Assembly: GCF_009755605.1 (NCBI RefSeq)
Contig: NZ_WPNZ01000024.1
Span: forward strand, 1-64,000
DNA length: 64,000 nucleotides
Reading direction: 5' to 3'
From: Streptomyces typhae
GTDB taxonomy: Bacteria; Actinomycetota; Actinomycetes; Streptomycetales; Streptomycetaceae
Positions 43,292 to 51,892 of the stretch are shown here, piece after piece; the stretch's first letter is position 1, and each line of letters begins with the position of its first letter. The position numbers and the translations under genes are program-made. The notes under the pieces were generated by a model, which was given only the letters and a program-made list of their open reading frames with translations, ran no database searches and was not told the origin of the DNA.

Positions 43292-46258
43292 ATGCCCGGC
43301 CCGGACGGACAGACGGACGACATGAACGACGCGCACGGCACGCACGGCACGCACGACGCGCACGGCACGCAGTTGTACGGGGAGCCGTTCGACGGCGGCA
43401 TCGCCCTGGCGGAGCAGCACCTGCTGGCCGCCGACCACACGGCCGCGGGCGCGGTCTACGAAGAGCTGCTGTCCCTCGCGGAGAGCGTCGAGGACTCGCC
43501 CGACGTCCGGTTCCTCCGCGCGCACCTCCTGTCCGACCTCGCGAGCGTCCGGCTCACCGCGACGGACCTGGCCGGGGCAGAGGACGCCGTCGACCGGTCC
43601 CGTCGGCTCCTCGACGGCGTCGCGGACACGCCGATGGGCCCGCGCGGCCGCCAGCTGTGGCTGGAGGTCCTCCTGAAGACGCTGCTCGCCGACGCCGACC
43701 TGCTGCGCAGGACCGGGCGCCTGGACGAGGCCCTCGCGGCGCTCGACGACGCGGCGCTCACGCTCCCCGAGTTCGACGACCCCGAGGGGCTGCGCGCGGC
43801 CGAACTCGGCCTGAACCGGGTGCACCTGCTGATGGAGCGCGGCGCGTGGGGAGCGGCCGAGGAGCAGGCCACGGCGCTTGTCTCGACCACCCCCGCGACC
43901 GCGGTGGAGGTCCCGCCGCGCCTTCTGACCGCCCTCGGTCTGATCTGCGCGTCGACCGGGCGGTACGACGCGGCCGACGACCACCTCACCCGCGCGGCGG
44001 ACGCCTTCGCGGCGATCGGCGACACCGGGGAGCAGCAGTCCCTGCTCGCGCACCGGGCCCACGTCGCGATGCAGCGGGGCGACCTGGAGCTCGCGGAGCG
44101 GCTGTTCGCGCGGGCGTCCGCGTTCTTCGAGGCGCAGGGCCGGTCCGGCGACCTCGCGGTCTGCGAGCAGGCCCGCGCGTACCTCGCCGGACGGCGCGGC
44201 GACGGCGCGGGGGCGAGCGACCTGGCGGCGGCGAGCCTGGCCCGCTTCGAGGAGATCGGCGCGTCGGTCGCCGCCGCCGACACCGTGCTCCTCGGCGCCC
44301 AGCACGCGTACGAGCGCGGCGACGTCCACGAGATGCAGCGCCTCGCGCAGCGGGCCCGCGACGTGTACCAGGAGCGGGCGGTGTACGAACGGTGCGCACA
44401 GGTCGACCTGATGCTGGCCCGTACCCTCGAGGACAACCTGAACCGCACCGACCACGGCGCGCACGAGCGGCAGTCCGTGGACACCGCGCTCTCGCTCGCC
44501 CTTCCGGCGGCGCTGGCCCTGGAGGCGGCGCGCTACGACTTCGTCACCGCCCACGCCCGCAGCCAGTGGCTGGCCCTCGCGGACGACGCGATGCGTCTCG
44601 TCCTCCGCCTCGTCGAACGCCGTCAGGACCAGGGGCTGCTCTTCGAAGTCGTGGAACACCGGTGTGCGGGTGCCTCCCTGGCCCTGGAGCGCACGCCCCG
44701 CCGGGACGCCGTGCCCGTGTCCCCGGACGCGGCCATGAAGGCGTACGGGGACGCGGGAGGCCCGGACGTGCTCGGTGGTGCGGCCGCGGAGGCCGCCGTC
44801 TCCGCCGGGCTGCGCGTCGCGCCGCCGCCGAAGGTGCGGATGTCGCCGGAGTCCGGCCGCGTCGCGCTCCAGGAGTACATCGCGGCGGCCGAGCACCGCT
44901 ACCGGCGCCGGATCGTCGACGAGCACGAGGTGCCGTTCTGGGCGACCGGCGGTCTGACGAGCCGTCCGGTGGTGCAGGTACGCCTCGTCGACGCCGGTGA
45001 TCTGTTCATGACCTGGACCTGGGCGGGCGGGGCGCGCGGGTTCGGCACGGGCCGCGGGCCCGCCGCCGAAGTCGACGCGGCGGTACGGGAGCTCGCCACC
45101 GCGCTGCCCGGGGCCGACGGGGCGGGCATGGGCGCGGAGGGGGTGCGGCGCGCGTTCACGTCCGGGGCGCTTGCCGACCGCGCGGCCGAGCGGCGGCTGG
45201 CGCGACTCCTCGCCGAAGCGCTCTGGCCGGAGGGCCTGACCGCGCAGATCCGGCAGGTGACGGCGCGCGCGGGCCGACCGCTGGTACGCGTCCAGCCTTC
45301 ACCCCGGGTCGCCCAGGTGCCCTGGGAACTGCTCGCCGTGGACGACGACGTCCGGCTGGTCGAGCTGGCGGACGTCGTGACCACGGCCCCCGCCTCGCTG
45401 CGGCGGAGCCGGCCGGGGGAGGCCCGTCCGGCCGGGGCGGGGGCGCCGGTGTCCGGGGCGAGCCCTGCTCCCGGCGAGGTCGGCCCGGTCGTGCTCGTGC
45501 TCGACCCCCGCGTCCCCGGCTTCCGCGCCGACTCCCCGCTCGGCTCAGTGCTCGGTCCGCCCGGGTCGGACCCGGAGCTCCTGTCGTTCGTCCGGAGGCG
45601 CCTGGACGCGGGTGCCGTCGTACCGGACGTCACGACGCCCGAGGAAGCCCTGCGCCGTACCGATCTGGATCGGGACTGGCTCGGCGGCGTGCTCCGCGCC
45701 GGTGCCCGCCGGCTCCTCTACGTCGGGCATGTGAGCGGCGCGCCCCTCGAAGGCGGGCAGAGCGAGGACGGCGCGCTCCACCTGTGCTGCGGCCCGGGGA
45801 GCAGTGGTCTCGCCGTACCGCTCCGTACGCATCGTCCGCTCTCCGCCAAGGACCTCCTCCTCGGCACGCTGCCGTTGCGCGCGGACGGGGAGCCGGGGGC
45901 CCGGATGTGGCCGGCGCCGCGGCGGGTGGCGCTGCTGGGCTGCGAGAGCGGCGGCGATCTCCGGTTCGCCGAGTCGTTCGGCCTGGCGACGGCGATGCTG
46001 CACAACGGCGCCGAACTGGTCACCGCCACCCGCTGGGTGCTGCCGACGAGCTTCGCGTTCCACCGCTTCGCCGGGGTGCCCGCGTCCGTACGTCCGCTGA
46101 CGGAGGCCGTCGTCGCCGTCGACACCGCCCACGAGGATCCCGACCCCGTGCACCGCCTCGGCCGCTGGCAGCGCGAGCAACTCGCCCGCTGGCGCGCGGA
46201 CGGCGGGATCGAGCACTCGCCCCTGCTGTGGGCGGCCCTCACGTCCCTCGTCGTGTGA
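43292..46258 (+). CDS. TPR-CHAT caspase-like protease
   Basis: 988 residues. Residues about 30-430 form TPR-like helical repeats (AGAVYEELLSLAESVEDSPD, GALAALDDAAL-type and DDHLTRAADAFAAIGDTGEQ pairs). Residues about 690-988 are a CHAT domain: the catalytic His is in RRLLYVGHVSGAP (about 813) and the Cys in RRVALLGCESGGDLRFAESF (about 884), so the clan CD His/Cys dyad is intact. The region VPWELLAVDDDVRLVELADV is the typical lead-in. CHAT proteases in bacterial conflict systems cut a partner after activation; here the two upstream unknown proteins are candidates. Start three bases after the upstream stop. Soluble, cytoplasmic. Confidence 0.9.
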   Translation: MPGPDGQTDDMNDAHGTHGTHDAHGTQLYGEPFDGGIALAEQHLLAADHTAAGAVYEELLSLAESVEDSPDVRFLRAHLLSDLASVRLTATDLAGAEDAVDRSRRLLDGVADTPMGPRGRQLWLEVLLKTLLADADLLRRTGRLDEALAALDDAALTLPEFDDPEGLRAAELGLNRVHLLMERGAWGAAEEQATALVSTTPATAVEVPPRLLTALGLICASTGRYDAADDHLTRAADAFAAIGDTGEQQSLLAHRAHVAMQRGDLELAERLFARASAFFEAQGRSGDLAVCEQARAYLAGRRGDGAGASDLAAASLARFEEIGASVAAADTVLLGAQHAYERGDVHEMQRLAQRARDVYQERAVYERCAQVDLMLARTLEDNLNRTDHGAHERQSVDTALSLALPAALALEAARYDFVTAHARSQWLALADDAMRLVLRLVERRQDQGLLFEVVEHRCAGASLALERTPRRDAVPVSPDAAMKAYGDAGGPDVLGGAAAEAAVSAGLRVAPPPKVRMSPESGRVALQEYIAAAEHRYRRRIVDEHEVPFWATGGLTSRPVVQVRLVDAGDLFMTWTWAGGARGFGTGRGPAAEVDAAVRELATALPGADGAGMGAEGVRRAFTSGALADRAAERRLARLLAEALWPEGLTAQIRQVTARAGRPLVRVQPSPRVAQVPWELLAVDDDVRLVELADVVTTAPASLRRSRPGEARPAGAGAPVSGASPAPGEVGPVVLVLDPRVPGFRADSPLGSVLGPPGSDPELLSFVRRRLDAGAVVPDVTTPEEALRRTDLDRDWLGGVLRAGARRLLYVGHVSGAPLEGGQSEDGALHLCCGPGSSGLAVPLRTHRPLSAKDLLLGTLPLRADGEPGARMWPAPRRVALLGCESGGDLRFAESFGLATAMLHNGAELVTATRWVLPTSFAFHRFAGVPASVRPLTEAVVAVDTAHEDPDPVHRLGRWQREQLARWRADGGIEHSPLLWAALTSLVV

Positions 46259-46317
46259 GCCCGCCGGGAAGGGCCGGACGAGCGGCCAGGGAGGCGCACG
46301 CGCACGCCCGGGAGAAC

Positions 46318-46842
46318 TCAGGCGGGCGGGACTTCGCCGCGCAGGATGCTGTAGAGAACCATGTCGTGGTAGGAGCCGTTGCGGAACTGGGCGCCCCGCA
46401 TGACTCCCTCGCGGGTGAACCCGGCTTTCTCCAGGGCCCGTTGCTCCGCGATGTTCGCCACGTTCGTGTGCGCGTCGACCCGGTTCACCTGGGTGTGGGC
46501 GAAGAGGTACCGGGCGAGGAGGATCTGGGCCTCGGTGCCGATGCCCTGTCCGCGGGCCTCGGCCACCAGGCCGATGCCGATGTTCCAGCCGTGGTTCAGC
46601 GGGCCGAAAGCGGTCCTGCGCCAGGACACGGACCCGAGGAACTCCCGGTCGAGAGCGACGACCAGATGTCCGGAGTCCGTACCGAGGAGGCCGTTCTCCT
46701 CCCAGTCGCGCCGCCTGCTCACCGGGTTCGAGAACCCGAACCAGTCGAAGGCCGCACCGGATTCGGGGTCGGTGTTGTGCAGCGCGTGCAGGAGCGGCAA
46801 GTCCTCTTCCGCCACGGGACGAAGGCGCAGACCTCGGATCAT
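46318..46842 (-). CDS. GNAT acetyltransferase (RimJ/RimL type)
   Basis: 174 residues. LRLRPVAEEDLPLLHALHNT, then the acetyl-CoA loop NIGIGLVAEARGQGIGTEAQ and VDAHTNVANIAEQRALEKAG, matching the RimJ/RimL subgroup that acetylates protein N-termini or small amines. ATG at 46842 fits the family start; in-frame extension upstream is discarded. Convergent with the end of the CHAT operon; its own promoter faces the NTF2-like gene. Confidence 0.88.
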   Translation of the reverse strand: MIRGLRLRPVAEEDLPLLHALHNTDPESGAAFDWFGFSNPVSRRRDWEENGLLGTDSGHLVVALDREFLGSVSWRRTAFGPLNHGWNIGIGLVAEARGQGIGTEAQILLARYLFAHTQVNRVDAHTNVANIAEQRALEKAGFTREGVMRGAQFRNGSYHDMVLYSILRGEVPPA

Positions 46843-46943
46843 GCCAGGAGTAAACGCACCGGAGCCCGCTCCCCGCCATGCCGGACGCCTGTGATCCAGG
46901 TCACGGCTCATGGGGCTGAAGGGGGCGGTGTTACTGTCCCGAC

Positions 46944-47342
46944 ATGTCCAAGGCTGAGATCGACACGCTGACCGCCGAGTTCTTCGGGTCCTTCGACAAC
47001 CGGGGCGGCAAGGCCGCGGACGTGGCCCGGCTGCGTCGGCTGATGCTGCCGGGCGGAGTGATCGTCGTGACCGAACCGGAGTACGCGGCCTACACGGTGG
47101 AGGAGTTCATCGAGCCGCGTGAGCGGCTCCTCGCCGACGGCCGGCTCGTCGAGTTCTCCGAGTGGGAGATATCGGAACGGACCGAGATCGTCGGCAGTAT
47201 CGCGTCACGGTTCGGTGAGTACCGCAAGTCCGGGGTCCTCGACGGCGAGCCCTTCGAGGGCGGCGGCACCAAGACCATCCAGTTCGTCCGCACGCCGGAG
47301 GGCTGGCGCATCGCGGCCTTCTCCTGGTTCGACCGGCCCTGA
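46944..47342 (+). CDS. NTF2-like (DUF4440-type) protein
   Basis: 132 residues forming one NTF2-like cone: IDTLTAEFFGSFDNRGG, VTEPEYAAYTVEEFIEPRER, then strands around IGSI and IQFVRTPEGWRIAAFSWFDR. These small proteins act as ligand-binding or isomerase-like scaffolds; no catalytic residues can be assigned. ATG at 46944. Its stop is 44 bases from the end of the convergent TetR gene. Function unknown. Confidence 0.85.
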   Translation: MSKAEIDTLTAEFFGSFDNRGGKAADVARLRRLMLPGGVIVVTEPEYAAYTVEEFIEPRERLLADGRLVEFSEWEISERTEIVGSIASRFGEYRKSGVLDGEPFEGGGTKTIQFVRTPEGWRIAAFSWFDRP

Positions 47343-47385
47343 CCGCGATGTGCCGGGTCCCGGCGCGCCCGCGCATGACGGCCGG

Positions 47386-48126
47386 TCAGGCCGCGCCGGG
47401 CCCCGGGACCCTGCGGTGCACGTCCTCGTACAGGTTCCGCATCGCCATGCGGTAGAGCTCGGCCTGGTGGACGCCGAGGAACCCGGTGTGGCCGAAGACC
47501 TCCAGGACGACCATGCCGTGGACGTACCCCCACACGCTCAGGAGCAGGGCGGTGGCGGCGGGCGGCAGGGCGAGGCCGTCGGACGGCGCCATGTGCTCCA
47601 GGTGCACGAGGAACTCGGGGGAGAGGGAGCGGACGTCGGCCGCGGCCAGTTGGGCCCGGGTGAAGCCGCCGAACAGCTCCCGTTCGAAGACCGCGCTCAT
47701 CCGGCGGTTCGCCTCCGTGGTGGGACCGTCGACGGGCGCGTGATAGTGCCGCAGGGGCGTGCCGTACAGGAGTTGGAACCGCTCGGGATGGTCGATGGCC
47801 CAGCGGCGGTAGCCCTCGGCGGCGACGACGAGTCCGGGCAGGTCCGGGTCCTCGGGTGCGATCTCGGTGGCCTGCTGCACGGCGTCGGCCAGGTCGTCGT
47901 ACGCCTTGGTGATGAGCGCCGTCACCAGGTCGTCCCGGCTCGGGAAGTAGTGGTACAGCGCCTGCACGGTCATGCCGAGGCTCCGGGCCACCGCCCGCAG
48001 GGACAGGCCGTGCGGTCCGTCCTCGGCGATGTGGGCCTCGGCGGCGCTCACGATCTCCTGGACGGCGACGGCCCGGCGCCGCTCACGCAGGGTCGGTCGG
48101 GCGGTCTGCGCATTGTCTGGGGACAT
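47386..48126 (-). CDS. TetR-family transcriptional regulator
   Basis: 246 residues. The N-terminal HTH reads IVSAAEAHIAEDGPHGLSLR with AVARSLGMTVQALYHYFPSR, followed by an all-helical ligand domain with the WHG-type C-terminal pattern (LLLSVWGYVHGMVVLEVFGH). Divergent from an MMPL pump, so it most likely represses that pump and releases on binding a substrate or lipid. ATG at 48126; the -10-like TACGGT (48138-48133) puts transcription start at the ATG, so the mRNA may be leaderless (weaker evidence than for the MerR gene). Confidence 0.92.
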   Translation of the reverse strand: MSPDNAQTARPTLRERRRAVAVQEIVSAAEAHIAEDGPHGLSLRAVARSLGMTVQALYHYFPSRDDLVTALITKAYDDLADAVQQATEIAPEDPDLPGLVVAAEGYRRWAIDHPERFQLLYGTPLRHYHAPVDGPTTEANRRMSAVFERELFGGFTRAQLAAADVRSLSPEFLVHLEHMAPSDGLALPPAATALLLSVWGYVHGMVVLEVFGHTGFLGVHQAELYRMAMRNLYEDVHRRVPGPGAA

Positions 48127-48189
48127 GAGGCGACCGTACGTCCAATTTCCCTTGCACGGCACCAGGAATCCGTCGCCTGTGAAGAAAAT

Positions 48190-48225
48190 CTAACACTGCT
48201 CAATCAAGTTGAACCCCGCTAGCGT
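48190..48225. promoter_or_regulatory. Candidate TetR operator / MMPL promoter
   Basis: A stretch of lower GC with TCTAACACTGCTCAATCAAG then TTGAACC, holding approximate half-sites (TCTAACA and TTGAGCA on opposite strands) and a possible -10 TAGCGT (48220-48225). Position between the divergent TetR and MMPL genes fits an operator; the dyad is imperfect. Confidence 0.4.
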
Positions 48226-48318
48226 CATCGACGGAGCCGGGGAGCGCAAGGCAGCGCTCCGGGCCCGGATCACCGGGCCTGGCCCTCCTTTCACCGCAAC
48301 ACCCGAAGGAGAAAGAGC

Positions 48319-50559
48319 GTGTTCGAACGCATAGCGGAACTGGCGATCCGCCGGTCCCGGCTGGTACTCGTCGTGGCCGCCGTGGTCGTGGTCCTCATGG
48401 GCGCCCTGGGCGCCGGTGCGTTCGGGAAGCTGCTGGGGGGCGGCTTCGACGACCCGGCCTCGCAGTCCTCCCGCGCCAGGGAGGTCATCGACGACAAGTT
48501 CGGCGGCGAGACGAACCTGGTCCTCCTGGTCCGCTCCGCCGACGGCCGCGTCGACTCCGGGGCGGCCGAGAAGAGCGGCAAGGCGCTGGTCGCCGACCTC
48601 AAGAAGGAGAAGGACCTCGCCAACGTGGTCTCCTTCTGGGACACCAGGAGCCCTGACCTGCGCTCCGAGGACGGCCGTGAGGCCGTGGTGCTCGCCCGCG
48701 TGGCGGGCAAGGACGCGGAGCTGCAGGAGAACGCCAAGGCGCTCATCGACGACTACGCCGGAACGTACGAGGACACGCTCACGGTCAAGGCCGGCGGCAG
48801 TGCCGGCGTGAGCTACGAGATGGGGCCGCAGACCACGGAGGACCTCGTCCTCGCCGAGTCCATCGCCGTGCCCCTGATCCTGCTGCTTCTCCTCGCCGTC
48901 TTCGGCACCGTGGTCTCCGCGCTGCTGCCGCTCGCCATCGCGCTCATCGCCATCGTGGGCGTGTTCGCCCAGCTCTTCGTCGTCGGCAGCGTCACCGACG
49001 TCTCCCTCTTCGCCATCAACCTCACCACCGCACTCGGCCTCGGCCTCGGCGTCGACTACGCCCTGCTGATGATCAGCCGCTTCCGGGAGCAGCTCGCGGC
49101 GGGTGCGAGCGTGGAGGACGCCGTCCGCAGGACGATGAGCACCGCGGGCCGCACGGTCGCCTTCTCCGCCGCGACCGTGGCGGCGGCGCTCGCCGCGCTC
49201 ATGGTCTTCCCGCAGTACTTCCTGCGCTCGTTCGGCTACTCCGGCGTCGGTGTCGTCCTCATCGCTGCCCTCGCCACCCTCTTCGTGATGCCGGCCCTGC
49301 TGAACGTCCTGGGGCACCGGGTCGACAAGGGGCGGATGCCGTGGGTGAAGCCGGGGCGCACCGCCGACTCCGGGTCCTCCGTGTGGGGACGCCTGGCCCG
49401 CACCGTCATGCGCCGGCCCTCGCTCACCGCGCTGCCCGTGCTCGCCGTCCTGCTGCTCGCCGCGAGCCCGCTGCTCGGCATCACCTTCGGCACCGCGGAC
49501 GAACGGGTGCTGCCCGAGGGCGCCGAGAGCCGCCAGGTCTCGGCGTCGCTGCGGCACAACTTCAACGGCAACGACGCCGCCGCGCTCCACGTCGTCATCG
49601 ACGAGGCCGTGGACAAGGCCCCGCTGGCTTCGTACGCGACCAAGCTCTCCGCACTCGACGGCGTCGCCCGCGTCGAGACCAGCGCGGGCGTCTACGCCAA
49701 GGGGCGGGCGGAGGCGACCGGACCCGGCAACGCGGCGCTCGGCCGCGACGACGGCCAGCAGCTCAACGTGGTGAGCAAGCTGACGCCGAAGTCCGACGCG
49801 GCCAAGGACCTGGTGGCGAAGGTCAGGTCGGCCACGCCGCCCGCCGGGACGGACCCGCTGGTCGGCGGCGGCGACGCCGAACTGGTCGACTCCAACGACT
49901 CCATCGGCGGCAGGCTCCCGCTCGCCATCGGCCTGATCGCCGTCACCACCTTCGTGCTCCTCTTCCTCTTCACCGGCAGCGTCGTGCAGCCGCTGCGCGC
50001 CCTCGTCCTCAACCTGATCAGCCTGGGCGCCACCCTCGGCGTCATGACCTGGATCTTCCAGGACGGCAACCTCTCCGGTCTGCTCGGCTTCACCGCGCAG
50101 CCGATGGAGACCTCGATGTCCGTGCTGATGTTCTGCGTGGCCTTCGGGCTCTCGATGGACTACGAGGTGTTCGTCACCAGCCGGATCAAGGAGCTGCACG
50201 AACTCGGCGAGGACAACGAGTCCGCCGTCGCCAACGGCCTCGGGCACACCGGACGCATCGTCAGCGCGGCGGCCGTCCTGCTCGCGGTCAGCTTCTTCGC
50301 CTTCGGCACCGCCAAGATCAGCTTCCTGCAGATGTTCGGCCTCGGCAGCGGCCTCGCCATCCTCATCGACGCCCTCGCCGTCCGCGGTGTCCTGGTACCG
50401 GCCGCGATGCGGCTGCTCGGCCGCTCCGCCTGGTACGCGCCCCGGCCGCTGCGCAGGTTCCACGACCGGTTCGGCCTGAGCGAGAACGGCCCCGAGGCCG
50501 CGCCCGCGCCGCGGCCCGTGGCCCCGCACCCGCAGGAGAGGAACCCGTCGGGCGTCTGA
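48319..50559 (+). CDS. MMPL-family RND transporter
   Basis: 746 residues, about 12 transmembrane segments in two halves separated by large extracytoplasmic loops. Signatures: the N-terminal TM SRLVLVVAAVVVVLMGALGA, GLGLGVDYALLMISRFREQL with the Asp/Tyr proton relay, and the second-half CVAFGLSMDYEVFVTSRIKE. MMPL pumps export lipids, siderophores or drugs. GTG start after GGAGAAAG. Controlled, by inference, by the divergent TetR protein. A 17-bp stem terminator follows. Confidence 0.94.
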   Translation: MFERIAELAIRRSRLVLVVAAVVVVLMGALGAGAFGKLLGGGFDDPASQSSRAREVIDDKFGGETNLVLLVRSADGRVDSGAAEKSGKALVADLKKEKDLANVVSFWDTRSPDLRSEDGREAVVLARVAGKDAELQENAKALIDDYAGTYEDTLTVKAGGSAGVSYEMGPQTTEDLVLAESIAVPLILLLLLAVFGTVVSALLPLAIALIAIVGVFAQLFVVGSVTDVSLFAINLTTALGLGLGVDYALLMISRFREQLAAGASVEDAVRRTMSTAGRTVAFSAATVAAALAALMVFPQYFLRSFGYSGVGVVLIAALATLFVMPALLNVLGHRVDKGRMPWVKPGRTADSGSSVWGRLARTVMRRPSLTALPVLAVLLLAASPLLGITFGTADERVLPEGAESRQVSASLRHNFNGNDAAALHVVIDEAVDKAPLASYATKLSALDGVARVETSAGVYAKGRAEATGPGNAALGRDDGQQLNVVSKLTPKSDAAKDLVAKVRSATPPAGTDPLVGGGDAELVDSNDSIGGRLPLAIGLIAVTTFVLLFLFTGSVVQPLRALVLNLISLGATLGVMTWIFQDGNLSGLLGFTAQPMETSMSVLMFCVAFGLSMDYEVFVTSRIKELHELGEDNESAVANGLGHTGRIVSAAAVLLAVSFFAFGTAKISFLQMFGLGSGLAILIDALAVRGVLVPAAMRLLGRSAWYAPRPLRRFHDRFGLSENGPEAAPAPRPVAPHPQERNPSGV

Positions 50560-50580
50560 CCCGCACGACCGCGCTCCGGT

Positions 50581-50617
50581 CCCGTGCCCGCCTCCGCACC
50601 GCGGAGGCGGGCACGGG
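50581..50617 (+). terminator. Terminator after the MMPL gene
   Basis: Perfect 17-bp stem, 50581-50597 with 50601-50617 (CCCGTGCCCGCCTCCGC on the left arm), 3-base loop. The strongest hairpin in the window. Confidence 0.92.
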
Positions 50618-50748
50618 CGTGTCCGGGAAGTGACGACCGGGTGTTCTCGGTCGTCGTGGAAGAAGTGGGTGCGCAGTGAACATGGATGCTCCAGCAGTGG
50701 GCACCCGGCGCTGACTCTGTTCTCCACCCTTACTTTTAAGGCGGCAAC

Positions 50749-51621
50749 GTGACCTACTCCGTCAACGTCCCAGAAGCGACCGCTTCCCGCACGGCACCGG
50801 CCGAGGCCACCGAGGACCTGCCGTGGATCGAGGACGGCGCCGACGTCGCGCCGCGGGACGCGCGCGAGCTGACGAAGCTGTTCCTCGACCGGCTGCAGTC
50901 CCTGGAAGAGGGCACGCGGGAGTACCAGTACGCCCGCAACACGCTGATCGAGATGAACCTTTCCCTGGTCAACTTCGCCGCCCGCCGCTTCCGGAACCGG
51001 GGCAGCGGCGACATGGAGGACATCGTCCAGGTCGGCACGATCGGTCTGATCAAGGCCATCGACCGGTTCGACCTGTCCCGTGAGGTCGAGTTCACCTCGT
51101 TCGCGATCCCCTACATCGTCGGCGAGATCAAACGATTCTTCCGCGACGCGACCTGGGCCGTCCATGTCCCCCGCCGCCTCCAGGAACTGCGCGTCACCCT
51201 CGCCAGGGCCAAGGAGACCCTCTCCGCCACACTCGGGCACCCGCCCACGGTGAAGGACCTCGCCGCGCACCTGGAGCTCACCGAGGACGAGGTCGTCGAG
51301 GGCCTGGTCGCCGCGAACGGCTATGTCGCCGGGTCCATCGACACCCCCGGCAACGAGGACGACTCGGGCGACGGCGGGATGACGTACGCCGAGACCATGG
51401 GCGAAGTCGACCCGGCCCTCGACCTGTTCGAGAACCTGCACGCGCTCGGCCCGGCGATGCAGCAGCTCGACGAGCGCGAACGGGCCATCATCGAGATGCG
51501 CTTCGGGCAGGAGATGACCCAGGCGGAGATCGGACGCGAGCTGAAGGTGTCCCAGATGCAGGTCTCCCGGCTGCTCAGCCGCATCCTCGGCAAACTCCGC
51601 GCCGGACTCCTGAGCACATGA
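50749..51621 (+). CDS. SigB/SigF-family RNA polymerase sigma factor
   Basis: 290 residues of the group 3 sigma factors that control stress and development in streptomycetes. Region 2 reads DMEDIVQVGTIGLIKAIDRF with EVEFTSFAIPYIVGEIKRFF; region 3 VPRRLQELRVTLARAKE; region 4 ends with a helix-turn-helix ERAIIEMRFGQEMTQAEIGR and the final VSQMQVSRLLSRILGKLR. Start is GTG with AAGG upstream; N-terminal 25 residues are family-typical and variable. No anti-sigma gene is adjacent, so its partner is elsewhere. A 12-bp hairpin follows the stop. Confidence 0.93.
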   Translation: MTYSVNVPEATASRTAPAEATEDLPWIEDGADVAPRDARELTKLFLDRLQSLEEGTREYQYARNTLIEMNLSLVNFAARRFRNRGSGDMEDIVQVGTIGLIKAIDRFDLSREVEFTSFAIPYIVGEIKRFFRDATWAVHVPRRLQELRVTLARAKETLSATLGHPPTVKDLAAHLELTEDEVVEGLVAANGYVAGSIDTPGNEDDSGDGGMTYAETMGEVDPALDLFENLHALGPAMQQLDERERAIIEMRFGQEMTQAEIGRELKVSQMQVSRLLSRILGKLRAGLLST

Positions 51622-51645
51622 GGTGCCCGCGGCACACATGAGGAA

Positions 51646-51681
51646 CCCGCGGACCGGACGGGCCGCCCGCCGGTCCGCGGG
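51646..51681 (+). terminator. Terminator after the sigma factor gene
   Basis: 12-bp perfect stem CCCGCGGACCGG (51646-51657) with CCGGTCCGCGGG (51670-51681), 12-base loop. Confidence 0.85.
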
Positions 51682-51892
51682 ACGGCACCGACCACGGCAC
51701 CCAGGAGGGTGTCGAAGGACGGCACCGAGGGTTGCCCCAGCCACGCGAGTACGGCCCAGAAGTCCGCCGCGGCGCCCTGCCCGGCTGATGCAACCGACGC
51801 ATCCGCACCGTGGCCGACACCCGCGCATTGACCCCCGGGGGTCCCGCGGTGTTCGCTCCCCTACGCGACCGTTGTCGACGCAGGAGGAACCG

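Noticed and set aside
41168..44926. A 1252-codon minus-strand open frame opposite the CHAT operon.
   Set aside because: Antisense shadow of two genes; the plus strand has coupled starts and domain matches.
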